From contig PHSP01000001.1 in the NCBI GenBank assembly GCA_002862125.1, forward strand, positions 1,646,501 to 1,710,500: DNA of 64,000 bases, given 5' to 3'. Positions within the stretch are counted from its first letter, which is position 1; every line of letters starts with the position of its first letter. The position numbers and the translations under genes are program-made. Shown piece by piece: positions 18,628 through 27,820 of the stretch. The notes under the pieces were generated by a model. The model was not told where the DNA came from, did not search any database, and worked only from the letters and a program-made list of their open reading frames with translations. Source of the stretch: Methylobacter sp. KS41 (GTDB lineage: Bacteria; Pseudomonadota; Gammaproteobacteria; Methylococcales; Methylomonadaceae).

Positions 18628-18643
18628 AGCACAACACATGCCA
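18628..18643 (-). promoter_or_regulatory. Sigma-54 promoter of the flgB operon
   Basis: The minus strand reads TGGCATGTGTTGTGCT, with GG and GC ten bases apart. The predicted start lies about 12 bases beyond the GC, leaving a short leader that contains the GAGGT ribosome site of flgB. Flagellar sigma-54 promoters of this kind are activated by FleQ/FlrC-type regulators. Confidence 0.8.
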
Positions 18644-18810
18644 TAACGCGCCAAGTTATCAACGGAAACACTTTTGCCCTGTTCCTCATGATCAAACCTA
18701 GATAAACAGGGCTTTTCAGGAATAGACGGCGAATCAAAAGAGAACCGGGCAGATAAAGCAATGCGTCAAAAAATTGGCTAAATTTCGTACATGACTGTTC
18801 GCGCATGGGC

Positions 18811-18827
18811 TGGCACTGATCATGCTT
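18811..18827 (+). promoter_or_regulatory. Sigma-54 promoter of flgA
   Basis: The plus strand reads TGGCACTGATCATGCTT. The -24 element TGGCAC is exact and the GG-N10-GC spacing is correct. It lies 36-52 bases before the flgA start. It is arranged divergently to the flgB promoter, with about 170 bases between them. Confidence 0.82.
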
Positions 18828-18862
18828 AATAGTGCATGAAGTCATAAAACCGGCATTTACCA

Positions 18863-19552
18863 ATGATTAAAAATAGTCTCGTTATTTTGACGCTGGCCCT
18901 TTTATTTTTTTCTTCAGGCCATGCGGAACAAAAATTCCAGTCACTCGACTCTATTTATGAGTTTGTCAAAGCTACTGTTGCGCGAAGTATTAACGCCGCT
19001 GATTACGAAATCAGCGTGCTTCCCCTCGACAACCTGTTAAAACTGCCGGAATGCCCCAAACCGCTGGAGGCGTCGACTCCCGACTTAATAAAGGCCGGCA
19101 GAACAACAGTAGGAGTGTATTGCAACACAGAAAATAAATGGTCAATTTCCACTTCCGCGGTTATTAAAGTTTATGAAAACGTCATCGTTCTAACTCGGCC
19201 GGTGCAACGAGGCGAAATCATTAGCAGGCAAAATATTGCTATCAAAAGAAGAGATATTTCCAGCCTCAGAGGAGATTTTATTAACCAAGTTGAACAAATT
19301 GAAAACAAACAGGCCGCACAATTCATCCCGGCTGGCGTTATTGTGGGCTCAAGAAATTTTATCGAGCCCCGGCTCGTCAAACGAGGGGATAAAATCATTA
19401 TCAGCGCCCTTCAACCCGGGTTTACCATTCGAATGAACGGAATTGCGATGATGGATGGCACAAAAGGCCAAGTTATCAGGATTAAAAACGAGAAATCGGG
19501 GCGTATTATTTCCGGAACAGTCATCGAACCGGGACTGGTCTCTGTTAAATGA
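18863..19552 (+). CDS. flgA: P-ring assembly chaperone FlgA
   Basis: A periplasmic protein of 229 residues with a Sec signal peptide (residues about 1-21, ending GHA). It helps FlgI to assemble into the P ring. The C-terminal SAF-like domain is recognisable: ILTRPVQRGEIISRQNIAI and, near the end, GFTIRMNGIAMMDGTKGQVIRIKN. It is read away from flgB. The usual companions flgM and flgN do not follow; the next gene is convergent glpD. Confidence 0.96.
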   Translation: MIKNSLVILTLALLFFSSGHAEQKFQSLDSIYEFVKATVARSINAADYEISVLPLDNLLKLPECPKPLEASTPDLIKAGRTTVGVYCNTENKWSISTSAVIKVYENVIVLTRPVQRGEIISRQNIAIKRRDISSLRGDFINQVEQIENKQAAQFIPAGVIVGSRNFIEPRLVKRGDKIIISALQPGFTIRMNGIAMMDGTKGQVIRIKNEKSGRIISGTVIEPGLVSVK

Positions 19553-19596
19553 TCATCTTTAAGGTGGCGTAATTGGCGTAAATCCAGCCGGAATTG

Positions 19597-21168
19597 TTAT
19601 GAAACCGGCCATTTTTGCAGGCAGCGAGCGATTTCATCATTCACGGCGGCAGTATCCCAATGCAGCTCCGTGGCGGCGATTCCGGCCAATTGCCGTAACT
19701 GCTGTCGCGAAATTTTAGCCATAATCAATAAGGGTATTCTGCGTCTGAGCAAATCATCCAGGTGGACCACCATTTCGTTGGCGGCGCAAAAAGCCAATTC
19801 TGCTTTGATAAATGGCGCGTTGGGAAGGATGCGGACAGCCAGATAAGGTTCTTGCTCAATTATTTGGAAAATTTCAGCAACCCGGTTGCCGTAACGGCGC
19901 AGCAACCATAGCGTGCATTCCGCATCAATTCCCAGCCGCTTGGCATTAAGGCTATTGCTGGCTGCCCAAGGTTCATAGCCGGTTGCAGGCGCCCAGGGGA
20001 AAGGCCGGGCGGCAGTGGTGCAGGATAAATTCCGTCCTAAGCGCTGGCACAAACAGTCGATAATGTTTGCCGCATCGGTACGTGCGGAAGTGATTTTGCC
20101 GCCGATAGAGGTCATCGCGCCGTTGTCCGCAATAGATAATGCCCAGTCGCGGCTGACCGCAGACGGCGAAGTTTTGGCATCCGCTTTTAAGACCCTGAGA
20201 CCGGCGAACCGGCCGGCAATATCCTGTTCGGTCCACTGTACCGTCTTAAGCACCCGGTTGGCTTCGCTCAACAAATACTCAACATCCCCGGCTTCTACGC
20301 TGACTTGATCAATGTCGCCGCTAAAGTCCGTGTCGGTAGTGCCTACTAAGGTTGCACCATACCACGGAATGATGAAAAAAACCCGGCCATCTGTTTTAGC
20401 CGTAAGCAAAATCGCCTCGTCTTCAGGCAATTTGGGCAGAATTAAATGCACGCCTTTAGTTAGCCTGCAGACTTCGGTTGCAGCTTGCCATGGACCTGTT
20501 GCTTTAATCAGATGCCGGGTCCGGACTATTGACATTTCATTGCTGACTTCATCTTTCAATATCACCGAACTGATCTGCCCACCGGTTTCGATGGTTCCTG
20601 TTAGCCCGCAGTAATTCATGCATGCCGCGCCTGCTGATTGCGCGCCGTCCACTAATTCAAGCACAAGGCGGGCATCGTCGGTTTGCGCGTCCAGATAACT
20701 GAATCCACCGGTCAGACCATTTGTGCTAAGGCTGGGAAAACGCATTGCGAAGGCCGCCGGGGAATAACTCTGATGCGCCTGATTTGAACCTGCGATGCCG
20801 GCCAGCAGATCGTAAATAAACAAGCCCAATTTCAACTGCAACCAACCCAACCGGCCGCCCCGGCAGACCGGAATGCCAAAGCGCAGCGGCCAGACCCGGT
20901 GCGGCGCCAAGTGCAGCAGCAATTGGCGTTCCTTAAGGGTTTTGCCAACCAATTTAAAATCGAATAATTCCAGATAGCGCAAACCGCCGTGTATCAATTT
21001 GCTGGAGGCTGATGAGGTTGCCCCGGCCCAATCACCCTGATCAACCAGCGCAACCTTAAGTCCACGCAAAGCCGCATCATAGGCGCACCACGCGCCGTAA
21101 ATACCCCCGCCGCAAATCACCGCATCAAATGACCGGCCGGTTAGCTGAGTAAAATCGCGCCGCATCAT
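19597..21168 (-). CDS. glpD: Aerobic glycerol-3-phosphate dehydrogenase GlpD
   Basis: An FAD enzyme of 523 residues that oxidises sn-glycerol 3-phosphate to dihydroxyacetone phosphate and passes electrons to quinone at the inner membrane. The FAD-binding fold is at residues about 15-45 (AVICGGGIYGAWCAYDAALRG), followed by SSASSKLIHGGLRYLE, the GlpD/GlpA signature. Further blocks are IIPWYGATLVGTTDTDF and SIGGKITSARTDA. It overlaps ugpQ by four bases and is the last gene of the lipid operon, so its substrate is probably the glycerol 3-phosphate released by that diesterase. No GlpK or GlpF is nearby, which argues against a role in free glycerol use. Confidence 0.93.
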   Translation of the reverse strand: MMRRDFTQLTGRSFDAVICGGGIYGAWCAYDAALRGLKVALVDQGDWAGATSSASSKLIHGGLRYLELFDFKLVGKTLKERQLLLHLAPHRVWPLRFGIPVCRGGRLGWLQLKLGLFIYDLLAGIAGSNQAHQSYSPAAFAMRFPSLSTNGLTGGFSYLDAQTDDARLVLELVDGAQSAGAACMNYCGLTGTIETGGQISSVILKDEVSNEMSIVRTRHLIKATGPWQAATEVCRLTKGVHLILPKLPEDEAILLTAKTDGRVFFIIPWYGATLVGTTDTDFSGDIDQVSVEAGDVEYLLSEANRVLKTVQWTEQDIAGRFAGLRVLKADAKTSPSAVSRDWALSIADNGAMTSIGGKITSARTDAANIIDCLCQRLGRNLSCTTAARPFPWAPATGYEPWAASNSLNAKRLGIDAECTLWLLRRYGNRVAEIFQIIEQEPYLAVRILPNAPFIKAELAFCAANEMVVHLDDLLRRRIPLLIMAKISRQQLRQLAGIAATELHWDTAAVNDEIARCLQKWPVS

Positions 21169-21917
21169 CCGCGTAAATGCAAAGCCAGCTGTGGGTCATC
21201 GCTGATCAAGATATCGACTTTAAGCATCAGTGCTTTCAATATCTCAGCTTCGTTGTTACAGGTATAGGTGACGATGCTTTTATCATTGTCCCGCAGTGTT
21301 TTAACCACCGATGGATTGATAAGGCTAATAGGCAAGCAGAAACCCTGCAAAAAAGGCTGCTCCCGCAAAACAGTCTCAAGCTCACCTGGGGTTTGATGAT
21401 CGTCCAAAACATAAAAAAGCGGTATGCAAGCGGAAGACTGACGCGCAAAAATCAGCCAATCCAGATTAGACGAGGAAATAAACACGTCCTCAACACATGA
21501 CGCGCCGACCATATCCAATATCAGCGGTATTTTGCCGCGCTGGAGCTGACTTGACTCCCGGTCATAAATTTTGACTTCAAGATTCAACGAGCAGCGTCCC
21601 CGGTAAAGGTTGATGAAAGTCTGCAGGCTCATCAGTTCATAGCCTGTGCCGGCGCTTAAGCCATTAAGCGGGTCAAAATCAAACTCATCGATCCGCAGTT
21701 CAGGCAGGCCAAATTTATCCAAAAACCGGTCATGCCAAAGTACGGGAACACAGTCACGGGTTAGCTGCACATCGGTTTCCAAACCGTCAATAGCGTATTC
21801 AAGAGCTTTATCGAAGGCTGACCGGGTATTTTCGCCCGCTTGCCGGCTGGCGCCGCGATGCGCAAATATCCGGCAAATAGGGCTGCTTTGTATCGTGGCG
21901 CAGGAGGTGATCATCAT
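21165..21917 (-). CDS. ugpQ: Glycerophosphodiester phosphodiesterase
   Basis: A cytosolic-type enzyme of 250 residues without a signal peptide. It splits glycerophosphodiesters (deacylated phospholipids) into glycerol 3-phosphate and an alcohol. The catalytic set is visible: FAHRGAS (His about 20), GENTRSAF, GLETDVQLTRD (metal-binding Glu and Asp) and VLWHD (second catalytic His). The C-terminal TYTCNNEAEI and DILISDDP match the GDPD barrel end. It overlaps fadE and glpD by four bases on each side. UgpQ fits better than the periplasmic GlpQ because of length and the lack of a signal. Confidence 0.92.
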   Translation of the reverse strand: MMITSCATIQSSPICRIFAHRGASRQAGENTRSAFDKALEYAIDGLETDVQLTRDCVPVLWHDRFLDKFGLPELRIDEFDFDPLNGLSAGTGYELMSLQTFINLYRGRCSLNLEVKIYDRESSQLQRGKIPLILDMVGASCVEDVFISSSNLDWLIFARQSSACIPLFYVLDDHQTPGELETVLREQPFLQGFCLPISLINPSVVKTLRDNDKSIVTYTCNNEAEILKALMLKVDILISDDPQLALHLRG

Positions 21918-24220
21918 TCTCCCGGCTTATAACCGCGGTTCAATTGTTCAGGAGCAAAATCATCGACACTGATAGCCGTTAGCCTGGCTTTTTCGGCTTT
22001 GGCAAACAGTTCCGCTTCGATTTCGCTGATGATGCCAGCTTGTAATGCTAAATGTACCACGGCCGTTACAGCCGTTTTTGGCAATAAACCCTGTTTTTGC
22101 GCGGCATGCAGCTTGGCTTCCACGGGCGCTGCCTGCAGTGCGGCTTTAAAGGCGGTTTCGATACGGCCGGTAGGATCATCCGGTTTTTCATTGACGTAAA
22201 TACCCGCCGTTAAACGCTCGCGGGCATGATTGTCGGTAAGCAGTATCTGCGCTAAATGCTTAATGAGATTGTCGCGTGGCGGCGCATAAGGTTTACCCAG
22301 CGGAAATAGCGCGGCCCGAAAAAGGGCCGCCGGAATCCTTGCCGGCAGCAGCCGGAACACAGCCAGCAAGGACTGCTGGGCGCGATGCAGGCTGTATTGG
22401 CAAGCCCAATGCAGAAGCGGCAGATCGTCCGCTTGCGAACCCTGGTTTTCAAAGTGTTTAAGTGCGCAGGAGCACAGGTACAGAAAGCTCAGCACATCGG
22501 CGAAACGACCGGAAATTCTCTCTTTGCGTTTTAGTTTTCCTCCTAGCGTAAACAGGGAAAAATCGGCCGCCAGTGCAAAACCGGTGCTGAGCCGGGTCAA
22601 TTGCCGGTAATAACGCCGGGTGTGCCGGTCGCCGGGAGTGCGTGCCAACAGGCTGCCGCCAAATCCAAACCACAAGCCGCGCGCCAGGTTGCTAAGAAAA
22701 AAGCCGATATGCCGCCAGAATACGCTGTCAAAATCGTTTAAAGCCTTTACCGTGTCAGCTTCATTCAAGGCGTTCATCTCAAGTTGCACAAACGGATGGC
22801 AGCGCACCGAACCCTGACCGAAAATCATCAGGGTACGGGTCAAAATATTGGCGCCTTCGACGGTAATAGCGACCGGAATCACTTGATACAAGCGCCCGAT
22901 AAAGTTGGACGGCCCCAGGCAAATACCCGAGCCGCCTTGTATATCCATGCCATCGTTGACAATACGGCGCATGCTTTCGGTCAGCTGATATTTCAAAATC
23001 GCCGAAATTACCGCCGGTTTCTCACCCTCATCCAGCGCAGCGCAAGTCACATGCCGTGCCGCATCCATTAAATAAGTCAAACCCGTCATTCGCGCCAGCG
23101 GCTCTTCAATGCCTTCGAAGCTGCCAATCGGCAAATTGAACTGAGTACGGATGCGGGCATAGGCGCCGGAATTACGGCTGATGAATTTGGCCGCGCCGAC
23201 GCTTAGCGCGGGCAGAGAAATAGCGCGGCCAGTCGCTAGTGACTGCATTAACATTTTCCAGCCCTGGCCAGCTTGCGCCACACCGCCGATGATCCAGTCA
23301 ATGGGGATAAATACATCCTTGCCCCAGTTCGGTCCATTCTGGAAAGCCGAATCCAGTGGAAAATGCCGCCTTCCTATTGAGATGCCCGGCGTATTGGCTG
23401 GAATCAATGCAACAGTAATGCCTATGTCGTCCTGCTCGCCGAGAATATGATCAGGGTCGTAGAGTTTAAACGCCAGTCCCAGCACAGTAGCGACCGGCCC
23501 AAGAGTGATATAGCGTTTTTCCCAGTTTAAACGAATGCCCAATACCTGTTGCTCATCCTCAAATACCCCGTAACAGACCACGCCGTTATCGGGCATGGCG
23601 CTGGCATCGCTGCCGGCTTGCGGACCGGTCAGGGCGAAGGCGGGAATTTCCTTACCCTCAGCGAGCCGGGGCAGATAATAGTTTTTTTGAGATTCAGCGC
23701 CATAAGCCAACAGCAATTTGGCGGGTCCTAAGGAATTGGGCACCATCACGGTCACCGCCGCACTGGTGCTGCGGCTGGCGATTTTCATCACAATTTGCGA
23801 ATGGGCGAATTCTGAAAATCCCAGACCGCCGTAGGATTTGGGAATAATAATACCGCAAAATTTATGTTGTCTGATGTAGCTCCAGACTTCCGGCGGTAAA
23901 TCGCGGCGGTTATGGGTGATGTCCCAGTCGTCGATCATGGCGCACAAGCTTTCCACGGGACCGTCAAGAAAAGCTTGCTCCACTTCGTTTAAACGGGCGG
24001 CGGGAAGATCATTAAGTTTACGCCAGTCCGGCCGGCCTGTGAACAGTTCTGCGTCCCACCAGGTATTGCCCGCCTCCAGGGCTGTGCGTTCGGTTTGCGA
24101 CATTGGCGGCATAGTTTTACGCATTTTGTTGAATAGCGGGCGGGTTAGCAGATTGCGCCGTACAGGAGGCAGGTTAAGGCTGGCTAGGCCGATGAGGATG
24201 AGGATAATTAATTCTGGCAT
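21914..24220 (-). CDS. fadE: Acyl-CoA dehydrogenase, FadE type
   Basis: A large acyl-CoA dehydrogenase of 768 residues, the length of the FadE branch (about 800) rather than the 380-residue family. It catalyses the first step of beta-oxidation. An N-terminal hydrophobic segment (residues about 2-18) may tether it to the membrane, as expected for FadE. The core shows PKSYGGLGFSEFAHS, FALTGPQAGSDASAMPD, GGSGICLGPSNFIGR, and TVEGANILTRTLMIFGQG with the probable catalytic Glu. The C-terminal 250 residues are the DUF1974-type extension. A 160-base gap separates it from the preceding fadN-like gene, and it overlaps ugpQ by four bases. An electron-transfer flavoprotein is not in the window. Confidence 0.95.
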   Translation of the reverse strand: MPELIILILIGLASLNLPPVRRNLLTRPLFNKMRKTMPPMSQTERTALEAGNTWWDAELFTGRPDWRKLNDLPAARLNEVEQAFLDGPVESLCAMIDDWDITHNRRDLPPEVWSYIRQHKFCGIIIPKSYGGLGFSEFAHSQIVMKIASRSTSAAVTVMVPNSLGPAKLLLAYGAESQKNYYLPRLAEGKEIPAFALTGPQAGSDASAMPDNGVVCYGVFEDEQQVLGIRLNWEKRYITLGPVATVLGLAFKLYDPDHILGEQDDIGITVALIPANTPGISIGRRHFPLDSAFQNGPNWGKDVFIPIDWIIGGVAQAGQGWKMLMQSLATGRAISLPALSVGAAKFISRNSGAYARIRTQFNLPIGSFEGIEEPLARMTGLTYLMDAARHVTCAALDEGEKPAVISAILKYQLTESMRRIVNDGMDIQGGSGICLGPSNFIGRLYQVIPVAITVEGANILTRTLMIFGQGSVRCHPFVQLEMNALNEADTVKALNDFDSVFWRHIGFFLSNLARGLWFGFGGSLLARTPGDRHTRRYYRQLTRLSTGFALAADFSLFTLGGKLKRKERISGRFADVLSFLYLCSCALKHFENQGSQADDLPLLHWACQYSLHRAQQSLLAVFRLLPARIPAALFRAALFPLGKPYAPPRDNLIKHLAQILLTDNHARERLTAGIYVNEKPDDPTGRIETAFKAALQAAPVEAKLHAAQKQGLLPKTAVTAVVHLALQAGIISEIEAELFAKAEKARLTAISVDDFAPEQLNRGYKPGE

Positions 24221-24380
24221 GACATGCTCCAGGGTTGGTTCATTGCCGTTGGAATGTGGTGCGAATTCATCCGCACAACGGTCTCGGGTTTGCGTTCACA
24301 AGGCATACATTTAATGCGATGAAATTCACGGCTTTTTTATAATCGCAGGGAACATGGTTCCCGCATGCACCCGCAATCGC

Positions 24381-26693
24381 TTAATTTCTAAGCGGCTTGC
24401 CGGTTTTAAGCATATGCTCCAACCGGGCCAGGGTGCCGGGCTGCCGCACCAGATGTAAAAAGGCTTGCCGCTCCAGATCCAGCAAATCCTGTTCGTTCAA
24501 AGGCCGGGTAATGTCGGTGTCGCCGCCGCTTAATACAAAAGCCAGTTGCCGGGAAATTTCCACATCATAAGCGCTGGCTTTTCCGGCCGATTGCAGGTTG
24601 TGCACGGCCATATCCAGAGCAGCCCAGGCGCTTTTTCCGGGTAAAACATAGACGGCTGGTTCCGGAGCTTGATAATTTTTTGCCAGGGCCAGTGCGCGGG
24701 CTTTGGCATCAGCCAAAACCCGGTCTTTGTTCATGGTGATGCCGTCATCTTTCGATAAAAACAATAGCTCCCGCGCTTCCTGCGCCGATTTGGAAACCCG
24801 GGCAAGCGCTATGGTTTCGAAGGTCCTCGCAATGGGCGGCATCGGACCTCCGGGACGTTTGGGAAATGCCAGCCAGCGGCGCAGCAACTCTTTACAGCCG
24901 CCCCAGCCTGGCGCCAGACCGACGCCCGCCTCCACCAGACCGGCATAGAGCTCAGCATGAGCGGCAATGGCGTCGCAGTGCAACAGGATCTCGCAACCGC
25001 CGCCCAAAGCCAGCCCGGATGGCGCGCCGACAACCGGGAATGGCGCGTATTTTAGCGCCAGGTAGCTTTGCTGGCCATGCCGGATAATACCCTCAACTGT
25101 CGTCCAGTCCTGTTGCAGGATGGCAGGGACCAATAAAGTCAAATTGGCGCCGGCGGAGAAATTTTCCGCCTCGTTGTAGATCACCAAGCTTTGATAATCC
25201 TGTTTTATGAGGGTAATGCTTTGCCGGATCAGATCGAGAATATCCGGGTCCAGCGTATTCATTTTGCTGTGAAATTCCAGGCAGACGATGCCGTCGCCGA
25301 TATCCCAAAGACTCGCCGAAGTGTTGGTCAATAGCGGGGGACCGCGCCGCTTGACGTCGCTTAACAGCAATACGCCTTCTTGACGCGGCACCGGTTGATA
25401 ATGGTTGGTGATATCCTTAAATTGCAGTTCGGCATTTTGAGTACGGTACAGACTTTGCCGGCTGGAAAGAAAGCCGGGAATGGGCCGGTTTTCCCCGGTC
25501 AGTTTATCAACAAACCAGTCAACTCCCAGCCTGTCAAGCAATTCGAACGGGCCGTAACGCCAGTTAAACCCCAGGCGCATGGCAGTATCGACGGCATTAA
25601 TGTCGGCGGCAATTTCGGGAATCAGTCCCGCGCTATAAGTCAGGGTTTCCGACAACGCTCGCCAGGCATAACGGTTAAGCGCGCCGCAGCCGTCTAAAAA
25701 TACCCGCAAGCCGTAGGCTTTGTGCGATACGCCGGTGATTTGGCACTTTTCGCTCAGGCGGTATTCGCCCGTTTGCAGATCAATTGCCTGTTTGGTTTTA
25801 TTTCCGTCATCGGCTTGCAGGCGATAGAATCCGCCCTGTCCCTTCCGCCCGGTCAAACCCTGGTTAATCATCGATTGCAACAGCGGCGGGACGGCACAGA
25901 TAAGGCTTAACCGGTCGTTTGCGGACAAGTTTTGTTTGAAGCTTTGCATAATGTGCGGCAATAAATCCAGACCGATCAGGTCCAGCAAACCGAACACACC
26001 GGTTTTTGGAATGCCGAATAAAGACATCGCGGCATCGCACTGTTCCACGCTCAGATTGCCGGAGATGGCTTCCAATAAAGCGGTTTGTAACCAGAAGGTG
26101 CCGATACGGTTGGCGATAAAGCCCGGGCTGTCGTTGCAAACCACACAGCCTTTGCCCAGCTTGACGTCGGCAAAATTGCTGACAGTGTCAAGCAGGTCCT
26201 GATTCAGTCCGGCCGGAATAACCAGTTCCAACAGCCGCATATAACGCGGCGGGTTGAAAAAATGGGTAATCATGAAGTGATGCTTAAAGCTGTCCGGAAA
26301 AGCGCGTGTCAATACGCTGAGCGGCAGTGTTGATGTATTGGAAGAAATCAGGGTATCAGCACGGCAGACGGCGGCAAGCTGATGGTATAACGCCTGTTTG
26401 ACCGCCGGGTTTTCAATTACCGCTTCAATGACCCAATCCGCCTGCGCCAGTCTTGCCAAATCGTCTTCGATGTTGCCTGGAGTGATCATCCGTGCGTTTT
26501 TGGGATGCATGAAAGGAGAAGGCTCCATTTTCAACATTTTGGCGATGGCGGCTTCAGCCATGGCGTTGCGCCTGCCGCCGTCCTTGGGAACGATGTCCAG
26601 CAGATCAACCGAGATACCGGCGTTGGCGATATGAGCGGCGATGCCGGAACCCATGACCCCGGCGCCAATAACGGCGACTTTTTCGATATTCAT
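24381..26693 (-). CDS. 3-hydroxyacyl-CoA dehydrogenase / enoyl-CoA hydratase fusion
   Basis: A bifunctional beta-oxidation enzyme of 770 residues. The NAD-dependent dehydrogenase is first (VIGAGVMGSGIAAHIANAG at residues 6-24, then the SSNTSTLPLSVL and HFFNPPRYMRLLE blocks) and the crotonase domain second (FSAGANLTLL, ALGGGCEILLHCDA). This domain order is that of FadN-type proteins, opposite to FadB and FadJ. The ATG at 26693 overlaps the thiolase stop by four bases and has a GGAGG ribosome site; a longer frame to 26741 lies inside the thiolase gene. It hydrates and oxidises enoyl-CoA before the thiolase step. Confidence 0.93.
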   Translation of the reverse strand: MNIEKVAVIGAGVMGSGIAAHIANAGISVDLLDIVPKDGGRRNAMAEAAIAKMLKMEPSPFMHPKNARMITPGNIEDDLARLAQADWVIEAVIENPAVKQALYHQLAAVCRADTLISSNTSTLPLSVLTRAFPDSFKHHFMITHFFNPPRYMRLLELVIPAGLNQDLLDTVSNFADVKLGKGCVVCNDSPGFIANRIGTFWLQTALLEAISGNLSVEQCDAAMSLFGIPKTGVFGLLDLIGLDLLPHIMQSFKQNLSANDRLSLICAVPPLLQSMINQGLTGRKGQGGFYRLQADDGNKTKQAIDLQTGEYRLSEKCQITGVSHKAYGLRVFLDGCGALNRYAWRALSETLTYSAGLIPEIAADINAVDTAMRLGFNWRYGPFELLDRLGVDWFVDKLTGENRPIPGFLSSRQSLYRTQNAELQFKDITNHYQPVPRQEGVLLLSDVKRRGPPLLTNTSASLWDIGDGIVCLEFHSKMNTLDPDILDLIRQSITLIKQDYQSLVIYNEAENFSAGANLTLLVPAILQQDWTTVEGIIRHGQQSYLALKYAPFPVVGAPSGLALGGGCEILLHCDAIAAHAELYAGLVEAGVGLAPGWGGCKELLRRWLAFPKRPGGPMPPIARTFETIALARVSKSAQEARELLFLSKDDGITMNKDRVLADAKARALALAKNYQAPEPAVYVLPGKSAWAALDMAVHNLQSAGKASAYDVEISRQLAFVLSGGDTDITRPLNEQDLLDLERQAFLHLVRQPGTLARLEHMLKTGKPLRN

Positions 26694-27820
26694 GATACAG
26701 CCTCCAGAATAGTGGCAATGCCCTGGCCGCCGCCGATGCATTGTGTAGCCAGCGCAAACCGCCGGTTTTCCCGCTTTAGGAGACTGGCGGCTTTGCCGGT
26801 AATTCTGGCTCCGGTAGCGCCTAATGGATGACCCAAGGCAATCGCTCCACCGTCGAGATTGAGTTTTTCTAACGCAATGGGCAAATCCCGCAGCACGGCC
26901 AGCACCTGTACGGCGAAGGCTTCGTTGAGTTCGACGATATCGATGTCCGTCAACGTCAAACCAGCGCGCTTTAAGGCTTTTTGCGCCGCGGCAACCGGGC
27001 CTATGCCCATGATTTCCGGTAGACAGGCGGATACCGCGACGGCTTTGATCCGCGCCAGCTTTGGCAATCCGTGCGCATCGGCATAGGCTTCACTACATAC
27101 TAGCACCGCTGCCGCTCCATCGGTCAACGGCGATGAGGTGGCGGCGGTAACGCTGCCGTGTTCCAAAAAGGCGGGCTTGAGTTCCGACATTGCCGCAGCA
27201 GTGGAACCGGGACGTAAACAACCGTCCACAGCGTTGCCTGCTATGGGAATTATTTCATCGGTTAGTAAGCCTTGTTGCTGTGCAGCGTAGGTTTTTTGCT
27301 GACTAAGCAGTGCGAATGACTCCTGGTCGGCACGGGAAATTTGATATTTGCGCGCCAGGTTTTCCGCAGTTTCACCCATGCTTATGTAAGCTTGCGGGTA
27401 GTTTTGATAGAGCCCTGGATGGGGAAGGTAATTAAAACCGCCCATCGGGATCCGGCTCATCGATTCGACTCCGGCACAGATGAAGACTTCACCCGCATTC
27501 ATTTGAATGGCGCCGGCGGCGATATGAATAGCCTGCATCGATGAGCCGCAAAAACGGTTGACGGTAACGCCGGCGATGCTGACCGGCAGCTGAGCCAAGT
27601 GCACCACCAGTCTTGCCAAGTTAAGGCCTTGTTCGCCTTCCGGGAAGGCGCAGCCCATAATCAGATCTTCAATATCATTCGGGTCGACCCCGGTTTTCTG
27701 AACCAGGGCTTTGATGACTTGCGCGGCCAGCTCATCCGGTCTAACCGCGGCCAGTGCGCCTTTAAACGCCGGAGTAAACGGCGACCTTGCGTAGCCTGCG
27801 ATAACGACGTTTTTCATCAT
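26690..27820 (-). CDS. fadA: Acetyl-CoA C-acyltransferase (thiolase)
   Basis: A thiolase of 376 residues performing the last step of each beta-oxidation round. The nucleophile Cys is in VNRFCGSSMQAIHIAAGAIQ (about residue 90). The C-terminal pair is the His of GGAIALGHPLGATGAR and the second Cys in CIGGGQG. Start and stop each overlap a neighbour by four bases (ATGA), so it is coupled to the acyltransferase/hydrolase gene upstream and the dehydrogenase/hydratase gene downstream. The degradative (FadA/FadI) role is inferred from the operon; a biosynthetic PhaA-type role is less likely here. Confidence 0.93.
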   Translation of the reverse strand: MMKNVVIAGYARSPFTPAFKGALAAVRPDELAAQVIKALVQKTGVDPNDIEDLIMGCAFPEGEQGLNLARLVVHLAQLPVSIAGVTVNRFCGSSMQAIHIAAGAIQMNAGEVFICAGVESMSRIPMGGFNYLPHPGLYQNYPQAYISMGETAENLARKYQISRADQESFALLSQQKTYAAQQQGLLTDEIIPIAGNAVDGCLRPGSTAAAMSELKPAFLEHGSVTAATSSPLTDGAAAVLVCSEAYADAHGLPKLARIKAVAVSACLPEIMGIGPVAAAQKALKRAGLTLTDIDIVELNEAFAVQVLAVLRDLPIALEKLNLDGGAIALGHPLGATGARITGKAASLLKRENRRFALATQCIGGGQGIATILEAVS

